From Eubacteriaceae bacterium (lineage in GTDB: Bacteria; Bacillota; Clostridia; Eubacteriales; Eubacteriaceae), in NCBI GenBank assembly GCA_017405085.1, contig JAFRBB010000040.1:1-37489 (forward strand): a stretch of 37,489 bases of DNA, in the 5' to 3' direction. The first letter of the stretch is position 1; each line of letters starts with the position of its first letter. Shown piece by piece: positions 24,809-33,334 of this stretch. A program made the translations under genes and the position numbers. The notes beneath the pieces are model-generated. The model ran no database searches and was not told the origin of the DNA. It saw nothing but the letters and a program-made list of their open reading frames with translations.

Positions 24809-25158
24809 AAGGTCAATGGTTGCCCTAAATTGGAATTTAAAATATGTTTTATCCTCTGAGCGGTTGATGTTAAGACCCGGAAGATAAAACGATGGATTCA
24901 ATCTATCAGAATAGGGATGATACGTTTTTTACCAAAATAGTTGATATCAAAATTTTGGGTTTTAGTCGAATTTAGTTTTGATTTAAAAAATTTCTTCATC
25001 TCTGTGATAAATAAACAAAACAACAGCCAATCTCGGGTTAATCCCGGATTGGCTGTTGTTGCGTTTCCTAAGAATACTGATCATAGAATGGTGTAAAAGA
25101 TGTTGACTCGATTTGTGCTTACGTATGAATGTGACCGTAAGTGATTGACGCTCGAAAC
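24809..25158. other. intergenic region between two convergent genes
   Basis: No gene is supported. It carries a weak imperfect palindrome (GTTTTATC...GATAAAAC, about 24846-24890) that might end the helicase transcript, the strong minus-strand terminator at 25021-25058, and a small inverted repeat CTTACG...CGTAAG (about 25118-25141). Confidence 0.45.
25008..25058 (-). terminator. terminator of the symporter gene
   Basis: A long stem: 25021-25032 pairs with 25047-25058, continued by CGGG/CCCG past a bulged T. On the minus strand it is followed by TTTTGTTTATTT. The stem is nearly symmetrical and may also slow plus-strand transcription. Confidence 0.85.
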
Positions 25159-26700
25159 TCAGCCGTTACCCAAATCGTCCTTCAGGGAAACTTCCACTTG
25201 CGTGTCGTATTCGGCGAAAGCATCTTCAACGAGTTTGTCATCGGGCTTTTTGGTGAACAAGCTGATGATCGGCACGAGAATGAGTGTTGCGATCATGGCA
25301 AAGGCCCCGGCGTTAATCGGTGATTGCAAAATCGGCGGGAATGACGTTCTGAAAAACATATTGGCCATCATCAGCACGACACTGAAGATAAAGGAAAACC
25401 AGCAGGCGGCTTTGGTGACTTTTTTCGAGTAGAGCGAATAGAGGAAGGGAGCCAAGAAAGCGCCGGCCATCGCGCCCCAGGAGATCCCCATCAGCTGTGC
25501 GATGAAGGTGACTTTGCTGGTGTATTGGACAATGGCGATGATGACGGAGATGACGATAAAAACGACGATTAACAAACGAATGGATAACAATTGTTTTTTT
25601 TCGTCCATGTTTTTGATGACGCGGTCTTTCAAAAAGTCGAGGGTCAGGGTGGAGCTTGAGGCCATGACGAGGGATGAAAGTGTCGACATGGAGGCCGAAA
25701 GCACCAAAATCACGGTGATGGCGATCAAAATATCGGGAAGGCCGGAGAGCATCGTCGGAATGATGGCGTCAAATCCCACTTCTGCCACATTGATTTTATC
25801 GCTGTAGAGACGGCCGAATCCGCCCAGAAAATAGGAACCGCCGGCGACGATGAAAGCGAAAACCGTGGAGATGATCATACCTTTGTTGATCGCTTTTTCA
25901 TCGGTGATGGCGTAAAATTTGCCGACCATTTGCGGCAGGCCCCAGGTTCCCAGCGAGGTCAATATGATTACGCCCAGTAGATTTAAGGGATCCGGGCCGA
26001 AAAATGAATTAAACACACCGGGAGCAGAAGACACCGACGGATCATTGACTTGGGACAAGGCGTTTAATGCGCCCATGAAGCCGCCGTTGATGGAGAGCAC
26101 CGCGCCGATAATGGCGACAATCCCGAAAATCATGATGATGCCCTGGATGAAGTCGTTCATGGCCGTTGCCATATACCCGCCGGCAATGACATAGATTGCC
26201 GTGAGCAGCGCCATGACGATGATACAGACCGTGTAGTCAATGTTAAAAGCCATTCCGAATAAGCGGGAAAGTCCGTTATACAAAGAGGCCGTATAGGGAA
26301 TCATAAAGATGAAGGTGATGACAGAAGCGGCCAGCTGCAAATTTTTGCTGTCGAAGCGTTTGCCGAAAAATTCCGGCATGGTGGCCGAGTCAAAATGCTG
26401 GGTCATGATGCGGGTGCGGCGTCCGAGAATCATCCAGGCGAGCATTGAGCCGATTAACGCGTTACCAAGGCCGATCCAAGTGGACGCGATGCCGTATTTC
26501 CAGCCGAACTGACCGGCGTAGCCGACAAAGATGACCGCCGAAAAATAGGATGTGCCGTAGGAGAAGGCCGAAAGCCAGGGACCGACATTTCGTCCGCCGA
26601 GGACAAAACCGTTGACGTCGGTGGCTGTTTTTCTGCAATAAAAGCCGATGCCGATCATCACGCCGAAAAAGAGACAAAGGAGCAGGTATTTGATAAACAT
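25159..26700 (-). CDS. sodium:solute symporter (SSS family), under T-box control
   Basis: 513 residues with about 12-13 membrane segments. The family is shown by FVLGGRNVGPWLSAFSYGTSYFS near the N-terminus and by the SSS signature region (LLTAIYVIAGGYMATAMNDFIQG). SASMSTLSSLVMASSS supplies the serines of the Na site in membrane segment 8. The start at 26700 is set by GGAGG 6 nt upstream and by the first membrane segment; the longer in-frame extension runs into the terminator of the leader. The leader is a T-box reading UAC, so uptake of tyrosine or a related amino acid or precursor is the likely job. By sequence alone it could be mistaken for a proline or pantothenate carrier. Confidence 0.87.
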   Translation of the reverse strand: MFIKYLLLCLFFGVMIGIGFYCRKTATDVNGFVLGGRNVGPWLSAFSYGTSYFSAVIFVGYAGQFGWKYGIASTWIGLGNALIGSMLAWMILGRRTRIMTQHFDSATMPEFFGKRFDSKNLQLAASVITFIFMIPYTASLYNGLSRLFGMAFNIDYTVCIIVMALLTAIYVIAGGYMATAMNDFIQGIIMIFGIVAIIGAVLSINGGFMGALNALSQVNDPSVSSAPGVFNSFFGPDPLNLLGVIILTSLGTWGLPQMVGKFYAITDEKAINKGMIISTVFAFIVAGGSYFLGGFGRLYSDKINVAEVGFDAIIPTMLSGLPDILIAITVILVLSASMSTLSSLVMASSSTLTLDFLKDRVIKNMDEKKQLLSIRLLIVVFIVISVIIAIVQYTSKVTFIAQLMGISWGAMAGAFLAPFLYSLYSKKVTKAACWFSFIFSVVLMMANMFFRTSFPPILQSPINAGAFAMIATLILVPIISLFTKKPDDKLVEDAFAEYDTQVEVSLKDDLGNG

Positions 26701-26737
26701 GCTAAACCTCCAGAAAAGTATTTTTTCCTTTGGGCAA

Positions 26738-27056
26738 TAAAAAATCGCCCTCCGGTTGACAGAGGGCGATATAACTCGCGGTACCACCTCAATTCCGCCT
26801 TCCTTCACAAGAAGACGCTCATCGCGTACGCAAGGATTTGATCGCCTATTTTATGCGGCGGCTTGGGTGAATGACAATCGACCTTTTAATACGCTGTGCG
26901 CGATAACGGGCGCGCCCGTTGCAGCCTACTGCTTTTGACAAAGGTTCGGTGCACGGCTAACGAAATGTATTCGGCTTACTTGTTTATGCCACCTTTCACC
27001 GGCCGGAGACTCTCTGAATAAACGCGGTAAGCTTACTCCTTTTCGCTCATCACTTT
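26738..27056 (-). promoter_or_regulatory. T-box riboswitch, specifier UAC (tyrosine)
   Basis: Minus-strand leader about 319 nt long. Stem I: the basal helix AGCGAAA (27041-27047) pairs with UUUCGUU (26959-26965). The specifier loop has AGUA (27034-27037) on the 5' side and GAA then UAC (26967-26969) and A on the 3' side. Above it, GCTTAC pairs with GTAAGC and GTTTAT with ATAAAC, with AGAGAG and the GGUG-type apex in the distal arm. The T-box core AGGTGGTACCGCG is at 26777-26789, with UGGU fitting a tRNA whose discriminator base is A, as in tRNA-Tyr. The terminator is 26744-26752 with 26762-26770, then a U-run. Uncharged tRNA-Tyr should favour the antiterminator and turn on the symporter. Confidence 0.92.
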
Positions 27057-27062
27057 GAACAA

Positions 27063-27091
27063 ATTCTATCATGCTCCCAAATAGGGCGCAA
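27063..27091 (-). promoter_or_regulatory. promoter of the T-box/symporter transcript
   Basis: On the minus strand TTGCGC (27086-27091), 17-nt spacer, TAGAAT (27063-27068). The predicted start is about 27056, some 9 nt before stem I. Confidence 0.7.
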
Positions 27092-27329
27092 GTTTTTTTT
27101 AAAGAACATTTTTGAATCCTTCCAGTAAATTTTAATTTAAATTTTTTCTTTTTAAGATGTTGAACGGACCCAAGCAGCGATTTTTTTGAGCGATAAAGAT
27201 AATCGATTTGGGCATAAAAATGACTAAGGATGACGAATGCTCTTGAAATTGGGTTTTGTCATCGGTTTTTCGCGGGTTTGGATCGTGATGTAAAATTCTT
27301 GGGCACGGTAAGTTGATGTGTGGAATTGC
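27092..27329. other. intergenic region between the symporter leader and murT
   Basis: AT-rich with T-runs around 27092-27100 and 27143-27155. No gene, RNA or repeat recognised. Minus-strand frames here have no family features. Confidence 0.45.
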
Positions 27330-27358
27330 TTGAGTTTTATCCACAAAAGTGATAAACT
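27330..27358 (+). promoter_or_regulatory. promoter of murT, probably giving a leaderless mRNA
   Basis: TTGAGT (27330-27335), 17-nt spacer, TAAACT (27353-27358). Only 7 nt (AACCTGT) separate the -10 from the ATG at 27366, so transcription should start at or next to the A of the start codon. No Shine-Dalgarno sequence is present. Confidence 0.65.
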
Positions 27359-27365
27359 AACCTGT

Positions 27366-28736
27366 ATGAGATTAAGAACATTCATTGCGCTTGTCACCTG
27401 CCGCATGATCAGACGGATTTTGCATCTGTTCGGCAGAGGGGGAACCAATCTTCCGGGCACCGTGGCGCTTCGTATCGATAAAAATTTATTAAAAACCCTT
27501 GCCGAAGGGGTCACCGCGATTGCCGTGACGGGCACCAACGGTAAAACCACCACCTCGCATATGATCGAACAGATTTTGATCGACGCGGGATATGATGTTT
27601 TTACCAATCGGGCCGGTGCTAATCTGATCAGCGGCATCACGGCGACTTACGTCGAAAACGCGACCCTTGGCGGCCGCCCAATTAAATCCGCCGCTGTCAT
27701 CGAGTGTGATGAGGCGGCTTTCGGCGCGGTATCCGAGGCCATTTCTCCCAAGGTGATTGTCGCGACCAATGTGTTTCGCGATCAGCTGGATCGCTACGGA
27801 GAGGTGACGCACACCCTCGGCAAAATCCGAGCGGGAATTGCCAATAGCCCGAAGGCGACCCTTTGCATCAATGCCGATGATTCGCTCATCACCACCCTTG
27901 CGGATAACGCCGAGGCTGAGGTCGTATATTACGGCGTCAATGTGCCCATTTATAAAAAGCGGGTGCATGAGATTTCCGACGCGCCTTATTGCGTGCGGTG
28001 TCACGGCATTTACCGCTACGATTATGTCACCTTCGGACACTTGGGCGGCTTTTATTGTCCGAATTGCGGCTATAAGCGTCATGAACCCGATGTGTTTGTC
28101 ACCGAAACCGTGGCGATGGGCTCGGAAAACACGGATGTCCGCATGGTCATTGCCGGCAGGGAATATCCCGTGCGCATCAATCTGCCCGGCGGCTATAACA
28201 TCTATAATGCCTGTGCCGCAGCGGCGGCGGGAACGGCTTTCGGTGTGGAAGCTGAGACCATTGTTCATGCCCTCGGACATTTCACCGGCGGATTCGGCCG
28301 GATGGAAAAATTTACGGTGGATGGCACCGAAATGCGCATGATTCTCATAAAAAATCCGACGGCTTGCAATCAGGTACTCAATTTTTTGAGCAATATCGAG
28401 GAGCCTGTGGCCTTTTCAATTGTCTTAAACGACCGCGATGCCGACAGTACGGACATCAGCTGGATATGGGATGTGGATTTTGAGCAGATTGCCAAAATGG
28501 GCGATCATTTGAAAGCCCTTTATCTTTCGGGAACTCGGGCCGAGGAAATGGCGATGCGCTTGAAATACGCAGATGTCCCCGTGGGTAAAATGAAAATCAT
28601 CAAAGATGATGTCAAGTTGATTGAAGCCTGCGCCGAATCTTCCTATCCTGTCTATTTAATGCCGACCTATACGGCCATGATTGACTTGCGCAGAATGCTC
28701 ACCAAGCGTTACGGGCTGAAGGCTTTTTGGCATTAG
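27366..28736 (+). CDS. murT: lipid II isoglutaminyl synthase subunit MurT
   Basis: Mur-ligase subunit that, with GatD, amidates the alpha-carboxyl of D-Glu in lipid II to D-isoglutamine using ATP. ATP loop TGTNGKTTT (55-63) and the N-terminal RGGTNLPG (24-31) are as in MurT. An inserted zinc ribbon has C209, C212, C231 and C234. The C-terminal domain of this family (DUF1727) contains KNPTACNQVL and LNDRDADSTDISWIWD, whose aspartates join the active site with GatD. 456 residues. The ATG at 27366 matches the family N-terminus. No ribosome binding site is visible, unlike nearly all neighbours. gatD begins 10 nt after its stop. Confidence 0.93.
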   Translation: MRLRTFIALVTCRMIRRILHLFGRGGTNLPGTVALRIDKNLLKTLAEGVTAIAVTGTNGKTTTSHMIEQILIDAGYDVFTNRAGANLISGITATYVENATLGGRPIKSAAVIECDEAAFGAVSEAISPKVIVATNVFRDQLDRYGEVTHTLGKIRAGIANSPKATLCINADDSLITTLADNAEAEVVYYGVNVPIYKKRVHEISDAPYCVRCHGIYRYDYVTFGHLGGFYCPNCGYKRHEPDVFVTETVAMGSENTDVRMVIAGREYPVRINLPGGYNIYNACAAAAAGTAFGVEAETIVHALGHFTGGFGRMEKFTVDGTEMRMILIKNPTACNQVLNFLSNIEEPVAFSIVLNDRDADSTDISWIWDVDFEQIAKMGDHLKALYLSGTRAEEMAMRLKYADVPVGKMKIIKDDVKLIEACAESSYPVYLMPTYTAMIDLRRMLTKRYGLKAFWH

Positions 28737-28746
28737 GAGATTTTCC

Positions 28747-29472
28747 ATGAAGCTTAATATTTGTCATCTTTACCCCGATCTGCTCAATCTTTACGGCGAT
28801 CAGGGCAATATCATTTGCATGAAAAAACGGCTTGAATGGCGGCATATTGACGTCACCGTGACGCTGTGCGGCGCCGGCGATCCCCTTAACGCCGGGGATT
28901 ATGATTTGTTTTTTATCGGCGGCGGTCAGGATTTTGAGCAGGAAGTGTTGCTAGACGATTTGAAAGGCGCCAAAGCCCAGGCCGTCAAATCGGCCATCGA
29001 GGACGGCAAGACAATGCTGGCCATCTGCGGCGGCTATCAGATGCTCGGGCATTATTATAAAACCTGGGACGGCAAACAAATGGATTACCTCGGCGCTTTG
29101 GATTTGTACACCGAAGGGCATCCGGAGCGAATGATCGGCAATTATGTCTACACTTTTGCCGATGATCCTTCGGTGAAGGTTGTCGGTTTTGAAAATCATT
29201 CGGGAAAGACCTATCTCGGCAGCGGTGTCTCACCGATGGGCACCATGTTAAAAGGCTACGGCAACAACGGCGAAGACGGCACCGAAGGCGCCCGGTATAA
29301 AAATGTATTTGCAACCTATAGCCACGGGGCGCTTTTGCCCAAAAATCCGAAGGTTTGCGATTTGATTTTAAAAACGGCTCTCGAATACAAATACGGGCAT
29401 GCCGAGCTGTCTCCCCTAGACGATGCCGCGGAAACGGCGGCTCACGACGCCATGCTGGGGCGATTGTTATAA
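28747..29472 (+). CDS. gatD: lipid II isoglutaminyl synthase glutaminase subunit GatD
   Basis: CobB/CobQ-like class I glutamine amidotransferase that supplies ammonia to MurT. The nucleophile C94 is in LAICGGYQMLG and the catalytic histidine H193 is in YSHGALLPKNP. The N-terminal YPDLLNLYGDQGNI is characteristic. 241 residues, standard. The ATG follows TAGGAG of the upstream gene end. It should form a heterodimer with the MurT encoded 10 nt upstream. Confidence 0.94.
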   Translation: MKLNICHLYPDLLNLYGDQGNIICMKKRLEWRHIDVTVTLCGAGDPLNAGDYDLFFIGGGQDFEQEVLLDDLKGAKAQAVKSAIEDGKTMLAICGGYQMLGHYYKTWDGKQMDYLGALDLYTEGHPERMIGNYVYTFADDPSVKVVGFENHSGKTYLGSGVSPMGTMLKGYGNNGEDGTEGARYKNVFATYSHGALLPKNPKVCDLILKTALEYKYGHAELSPLDDAAETAAHDAMLGRLL

Positions 29473-29498
29473 GATATGATTTGGAAAGGACGTTATCA

Positions 29499-30236
29499 AT
29501 GTACGATGATTTCGCGCGGGTTTATGACGCGCTGATGCAGGATATTCAATATAAAGATTGGGCGGATTATGTGTTTCGCATTTTTTTGAACGCGCCGATT
29601 CCCGTTAAACGCGTGTTGGAATTCGGCTGCGGCACCGGCAACATCACACTGGAGCTTGCCAAAAAAGGGTATGACATGACCGCGGTGGATATTTCCGAGA
29701 GCATGCTGACCGTCGCCGATGAAAAGGCCGAATCTCAGGGAATCGACAACGTGCGGTTTTACAAAGGGGATATGAGCAATTTTGCCATCGGCGAGACCTT
29801 TGACGCCGTGATTTGCTGTTGCGATTCCGTCAATTATCTGCCGGACCGACAGGCTTTTGAGAATTTCATTCTCTGTGCGTCGGAATGCTTGGCTCCCGGC
29901 GGCCTTTTGATGTTCGATATGAACACGCCCCTAAAATATAAAGACGTCATTTCCGACAATACTTTTGTGTACAATTTGGACGACGTGTTTTGCGTTTGGG
30001 AAAACATTCCCGGAGACGGCGTCATGCAATACGATTTGTCATTTTTTACCAAACGCGACGACGGCCTTTATGAACGCTTTGAAGAAACCCAGACGCAAAC
30101 GATCTTTAAAGTGGAAGACGTTTTTCGCATGCTTAAAATTCCTGCATTTAAAAATCAAAAGATTTACGCCTTCGGAACATTTTTGGGCGGCAGCTCCGAT
30201 TGCGACCGCGTTCAATTTGTCTGCGAGAAGCGATAA
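29499..30236 (+). CDS. class I SAM-dependent methyltransferase
   Basis: 245 residues. The N-terminus MYDDFARVYDALMQDIQYKDWADY is common in a Firmicute methyltransferase group. Motif I EFGCGTGNIT (41-50), the acidic motif II TAVDISESML, and CCDSVNYL/GGLLMFDMNTP in motifs III-IV follow. The substrate is not recognisable. ATG at 29499 with GGAAAGGA upstream; a longer in-frame reading into gatD lacks support. It lies 26 nt after gatD and is probably co-transcribed with murT-gatD, but a role in cell-wall synthesis is not implied by its sequence. Confidence 0.85.
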   Translation: MYDDFARVYDALMQDIQYKDWADYVFRIFLNAPIPVKRVLEFGCGTGNITLELAKKGYDMTAVDISESMLTVADEKAESQGIDNVRFYKGDMSNFAIGETFDAVICCCDSVNYLPDRQAFENFILCASECLAPGGLLMFDMNTPLKYKDVISDNTFVYNLDDVFCVWENIPGDGVMQYDLSFFTKRDDGLYERFEETQTQTIFKVEDVFRMLKIPAFKNQKIYAFGTFLGGSSDCDRVQFVCEKR

Positions 30237-30276
30237 AGGCTCAAAAAAGAAAATTCAAAAAAATTCAAAAAAACAT

Positions 30277-30305
30277 TTGACATCGGCATAAACCTAACGT
30301 ATAAT
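30277..30305 (+). promoter_or_regulatory. promoter of the tRNA-Val-Asp-Phe-Gly unit
   Basis: Perfect consensus: TTGACA (30277-30282), 17-nt spacer, TATAAT (30300-30305). It lies 21 nt before the first tRNA. Confidence 0.93.
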
Positions 30306-30326
30306 AACCCTTGTCGTGAAGAGCAC

Positions 30327-30402
30327 GGTCGCTTAGCTCAGCTGGGAGAGCACCTGCCTTACAAGCAGGGGGTCACAGGTTCGAGCCCTGTAGCGACCAC
30401 CA
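30327..30402 (+). tRNA. tRNA-Val (anticodon TAC)
   Basis: Acceptor GGTCGCT pairs with AGCGACC. Anticodon stem CCTGC/GCAGG, loop CTTACAA. CCA is encoded. First of four closely spaced tRNAs. Confidence 0.96.
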
Positions 30403-30411
30403 TGCTTACGC

Positions 30412-30488
30412 GGCTTGGTAGTTCAGTTGGTTAGAATGCCAGCCTGTCACGCTGGAGGTCGTGAGTTCGAGTCTCATCCAAGTCGCCA
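30412..30488 (+). tRNA. tRNA-Asp (anticodon GTC)
   Basis: Acceptor GGCTTGG pairs with CCAAGTC (one G-U). Anticodon stem CCAGC/GCTGG, loop CTGTCAC. Discriminator G and encoded CCA. Confidence 0.96.
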
Positions 30489-30492
30489 GTTT

Positions 30493-30568
30493 GCCCAGAT
30501 AGCTCAGTCGGTAGAGCAGGGGACTGAAAATCCCCGTGTCGGTGGTTCGATTCCGCCTCTGGGCACCA
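30493..30568 (+). tRNA. tRNA-Phe (anticodon GAA)
   Basis: Acceptor GCCCAGA pairs with TCTGGGC. Anticodon stem GGGGA/TCCCC, loop CTGAAAA. Encoded CCA. Confidence 0.96.
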
Positions 30569-30571
30569 CTT

Positions 30572-30646
30572 GCGGAAGTGGCTCAGTGGTAGAGCATCGC
30601 CTTGCCAAGGCGAGGGTCGCGAGTTCAAATCTCGTCTTCCGCTCCA
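30572..30646 (+). tRNA. tRNA-Gly (anticodon GCC)
   Basis: Acceptor GCGGAAG pairs with CTTCCGC. Anticodon stem TCGCC/GGCGA, loop TTGCCAA. Encoded CCA. Confidence 0.96.
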
Positions 30647-30651
30647 TTTTT

Positions 30652-30692
30652 AAAGAACGGCCGGCTGTCAAACAGTCGGCTCTTTTCTTTTG
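30652..30692 (+). terminator. terminator of the four-tRNA unit
   Basis: GCCGGCTG (30660-30667) pairs with CAGTCGGC (30673-30680, one G-U), followed by TCTTTTCTTTT. Confidence 0.85.
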
Positions 30693-30770
30693 ACAAACAA
30701 AGCGCTTATCCGTCATGCGTTTAATTCCAAAGGACAAGAGAAAAACGCAAAAGAAAATATCAAATAATCC

Positions 30771-30799
30771 TTGATTTTCCTTCGCGTTTCCCTTATACT
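30771..30799 (+). promoter_or_regulatory. promoter of tRNA-Cys
   Basis: TTGATT (30771-30776), 17-nt spacer, TATACT (30794-30799). Confidence 0.75.
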
Positions 30800-30841
30800 A
30801 AGATGCGTTGAAGGCAATGCGTTTTCAACCACACGATTTAC

Positions 30842-30915
30842 GGTGCCATAGCCAAGCGGTAAGGCAAAGGTCTGCAACACCTCTATCACCAGTTCGATTC
30901 TGGTTGGCACCTCCA
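30842..30915 (+). tRNA. tRNA-Cys (anticodon GCA)
   Basis: Acceptor GGTGCCA pairs with TGGCACC. Anticodon stem AAGGT/ACCTC, loop CTGCAAC. Discriminator T and encoded CCA. Separate from the four-tRNA unit, with its own promoter and terminator. Confidence 0.95.
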
Positions 30916-30924
30916 ATTGTCGAT

Positions 30925-30960
30925 AAACGTCAAGTCACATGACTTGGCGTTTCTTTCGTT
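30925..30960 (+). terminator. terminator of tRNA-Cys
   Basis: A 13-bp stem (30925-30937 with 30940-30952, one G-U) with a 2-nt loop, then TCTTTCGTT. Confidence 0.85.
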
Positions 30961-30986
30961 ATGGATAGATTGTCGAAGGAATGGCT

Positions 30987-32600
30987 ATGCCAAAATCAAT
31001 GATTTCGATTAAAAAAGCGCTAATGGTCTCTTCCGCGCCAAAATTGTTGTTCTCGGCGGTGAGTGCGGCGGTGATGCTCGTCAGTTTAATGTCTGTTTTG
31101 CCTCAGGATATTTTTGCGGGACCGGCCGAGACTTATCTGCGCGCGCCCCGCATTTATGATTTTGTGATTGCCGCGCTGACTTTTATTGTGTGCTACGCGC
31201 TGCTGTCGGCGCTTCAAAGTCTGTACGGCCGCATCGGATCCGGAGAGGTAAAACCTCTTTCTGCCAAACAAGGGTTCGTCATTTTCATCATCCTTTGTCT
31301 ATGTTGGTTGCCCTATTGGCTTAACTATTTTCCTGGAGGGCTCTACAGCGATACGATTATATGTTTTCGCATGGCCATGGGGGAGCATGCCCTGACCAAT
31401 CATCACCCGATATTGTATACGGGGATCATCAAGCTGTGCCTGATGATTGCCAAAGGGGATCCGCAGGGGGCGACCTTTTGGCTGACTTTTGGACAGTATC
31501 TTTTTTGTGCCGGCACCCTTGCCTACATTGTCCGATGGCTGTCCCAAAAGGGAATCGGCCGACTTGGGACACGGCTCGTCGTGATCTTTTTTGCGCTTTT
31601 TCCTTTTTTTCCGCTCTACGCGGTGTATAATTGGAAGGACACGCCTTTTGCGATGAGCCTTGTGCTGTTTACCTTGACGGTTTTTGATATCGCGCTGTCA
31701 AAAGGCGATGCTATGACGTCTCCCCGATGTACCCTTGCCTATTGTCTGTGGGGACTGCTCGTCTGTTTTCTCCGCAATAACGGCATGTACATCGTTTTGT
31801 TGACAACAATCATGCTCATGATTGTTTATCGGAAAAACGTGTTCAATCACATGAAGGGTTTTACGCTGACGGCTGTGTTGATGTCTTTTCTTGTGCTGGT
31901 CGTTCAGGGGCCGATTTTCTCCGCAATGGGATTAAAAACCGACAGCGCTGTGGAAAGTTTCGGCATTCCGATTCAGCAGGTCGGCGCCGTCATCGTCAAA
32001 GACAAGCTATCAAAAGATGAAGAAGCCTATTTTAAGCGGATTCTTCCCATCGACCAATGGCAGGCGTATTACGCGCCGCTGGTGGTCGATCACTTGAAAT
32101 GGGACGCGCCGGATTTTCGTTACGGGCCGATTGAAGCGGAGCCGGGGACCTTTGTACTCCGGTGGGCAAAGCTATTGCCGGGTCATTTTCCCGCGATGGT
32201 TGAAGCTTATCTCCTCGCGACCAATTCGTATTGGCATCTTTTCCGAACGATGGGCATTTGCAACATTGAGATGGGAATCTGGTTTGACAACATCGGGGTA
32301 AAAAATATCAACCTTTTAAAAAACGTGACGACTATTGATCTCACTCGCGCGGTTGAGTCAATTCCGCCTTTTCCCGAGGGCATTTGCCTGTTTTTCCTGT
32401 TTACCGGTGTGATGCTGCTCATTCTGACAGGAAAGGCTTCAACGGCGCTCGGCTACATTCCGATTCTCCTCGCGGTGCTCACTGTTTTTTTGGCCACACC
32501 CATCGCGTCGAGTCTGCGCTATGTGTTTTATCTGGTCCCGATGATACCGGTGTATTGCCTGGCACCGCTTTTTACCGAAAAAACGGCAATCCGATTTTGA
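30987..32600 (+). CDS. DUF6020-like polytopic membrane protein
   Basis: 537 residues with about 10-12 hydrophobic segments. YFPGGLYSDTI, then LTNHHPILYTG and, later, FLRNNGMYIVLL form the pattern I associate with the DUF6020 family. The acidic residue in the first outer loop and the NHHP motif recall GT-C glycosyltransferases, but activity is unproven. ATG at 30987 is preferred because GAAGGA lies 6 nt ahead; the ATG at 30981 directly abuts it. It stands alone between tRNA-Cys and ruvA. In its general plan it parallels the 702-residue minus-strand protein at 10449-12557. Confidence 0.7.
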   Translation: MPKSMISIKKALMVSSAPKLLFSAVSAAVMLVSLMSVLPQDIFAGPAETYLRAPRIYDFVIAALTFIVCYALLSALQSLYGRIGSGEVKPLSAKQGFVIFIILCLCWLPYWLNYFPGGLYSDTIICFRMAMGEHALTNHHPILYTGIIKLCLMIAKGDPQGATFWLTFGQYLFCAGTLAYIVRWLSQKGIGRLGTRLVVIFFALFPFFPLYAVYNWKDTPFAMSLVLFTLTVFDIALSKGDAMTSPRCTLAYCLWGLLVCFLRNNGMYIVLLTTIMLMIVYRKNVFNHMKGFTLTAVLMSFLVLVVQGPIFSAMGLKTDSAVESFGIPIQQVGAVIVKDKLSKDEEAYFKRILPIDQWQAYYAPLVVDHLKWDAPDFRYGPIEAEPGTFVLRWAKLLPGHFPAMVEAYLLATNSYWHLFRTMGICNIEMGIWFDNIGVKNINLLKNVTTIDLTRAVESIPPFPEGICLFFLFTGVMLLILTGKASTALGYIPILLAVLTVFLATPIASSLRYVFYLVPMIPVYCLAPLFTEKTAIRF

Positions 32601-32681
32601 GGACAGATCAATCAATACCGATGTGAAATGCGGCTTTTGATTGATACGCCGCAAAATCTCACATCAAAGGAGAGATGGATT

Positions 32682-33299
32682 TTGTACGAATACATTAAAG
32701 GACAATATGAAGGAACACGGGATAACGCCGTGATTGTCGAGATGACCGGTATGGGATATGTTATCAATGTTTCACTGACGACCTTGGCCGATATGCCGAA
32801 GCTGCACGAAAGCGTCAAGCTTTGGCTGCATCCCGTTTTTGCCGAAAACAATGTCGCCCTTTATGGGTTTTCCGACGAGAAAGAGCGGGAATTGTTCCGC
32901 ACGCTCATCGGCGTAAGCGGCGTCGGCCCCAAGGCAGCCATGGGCATTTTGTCTGCCTTTTCGCCGGGAGAACTCATCGGCCATATCGTGCGGAAAGACG
33001 CCAAGGCCATTGCCAAGGCCAAAGGAATCGGCCCGAAAACCGCTGAGCGCATTGTATTGGAACTGAAAAATCATTATAAAAACGTCGATGAGTCCGATTT
33101 GGAAGATATCGGTCTTCATGTCTCCGCCACAGAAAAGATGCGGGACGCCGACAATATCTATAACGAAGCGGTGACCGGCCTTTTGGGACTCGGCTATTCT
33201 TATCAGGAAGCGTCGCGTTTGGTGGATGCGGTGATCCAGCCCGGAATGAACCTTTCCGATGTGCTGCAGCGCGCCCTGGGCGCCGCGTCCAAGCTTTGA
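32682..33299 (+). CDS. ruvA: Holliday junction branch migration protein RuvA
   Basis: Tetrameric junction-binding subunit of RuvAB. An N-terminal OB fold (YEYIKGQYEG...) is followed by two helix-hairpin-helix motifs (SGVGPKAAMGIL and KGIGPKTAERIVLELK), then a linker and the C-terminal domain III that binds RuvB (about 155-205, LGLGYSYQEASRLV). 205 residues, standard. The TTG at 32682 aligns with the normal RuvA start and has AAAGGAG 9 nt upstream; the in-frame ATG 18 codons earlier adds residues foreign to the family. First gene of ruvA-ruvB-queA-tgt-yajC. Confidence 0.94.
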   Translation: MYEYIKGQYEGTRDNAVIVEMTGMGYVINVSLTTLADMPKLHESVKLWLHPVFAENNVALYGFSDEKERELFRTLIGVSGVGPKAAMGILSAFSPGELIGHIVRKDAKAIAKAKGIGPKTAERIVLELKNHYKNVDESDLEDIGLHVSATEKMRDADNIYNEAVTGLLGLGYSYQEASRLVDAVIQPGMNLSDVLQRALGAASKL

Positions 33300-33334
33300 T
33301 CGATTCCTCTGATTGATAGTAAAAGGAAACCATT

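Noticed and set aside
26756..26938. 60-codon plus-strand frame in the symporter leader
   Set aside because: It lies opposite the T-box RNA and has no start signals.
30415..30737. Overlapping reading frames across the tRNA cluster
   Set aside because: They are translations of four tRNA genes whose structures are clear.
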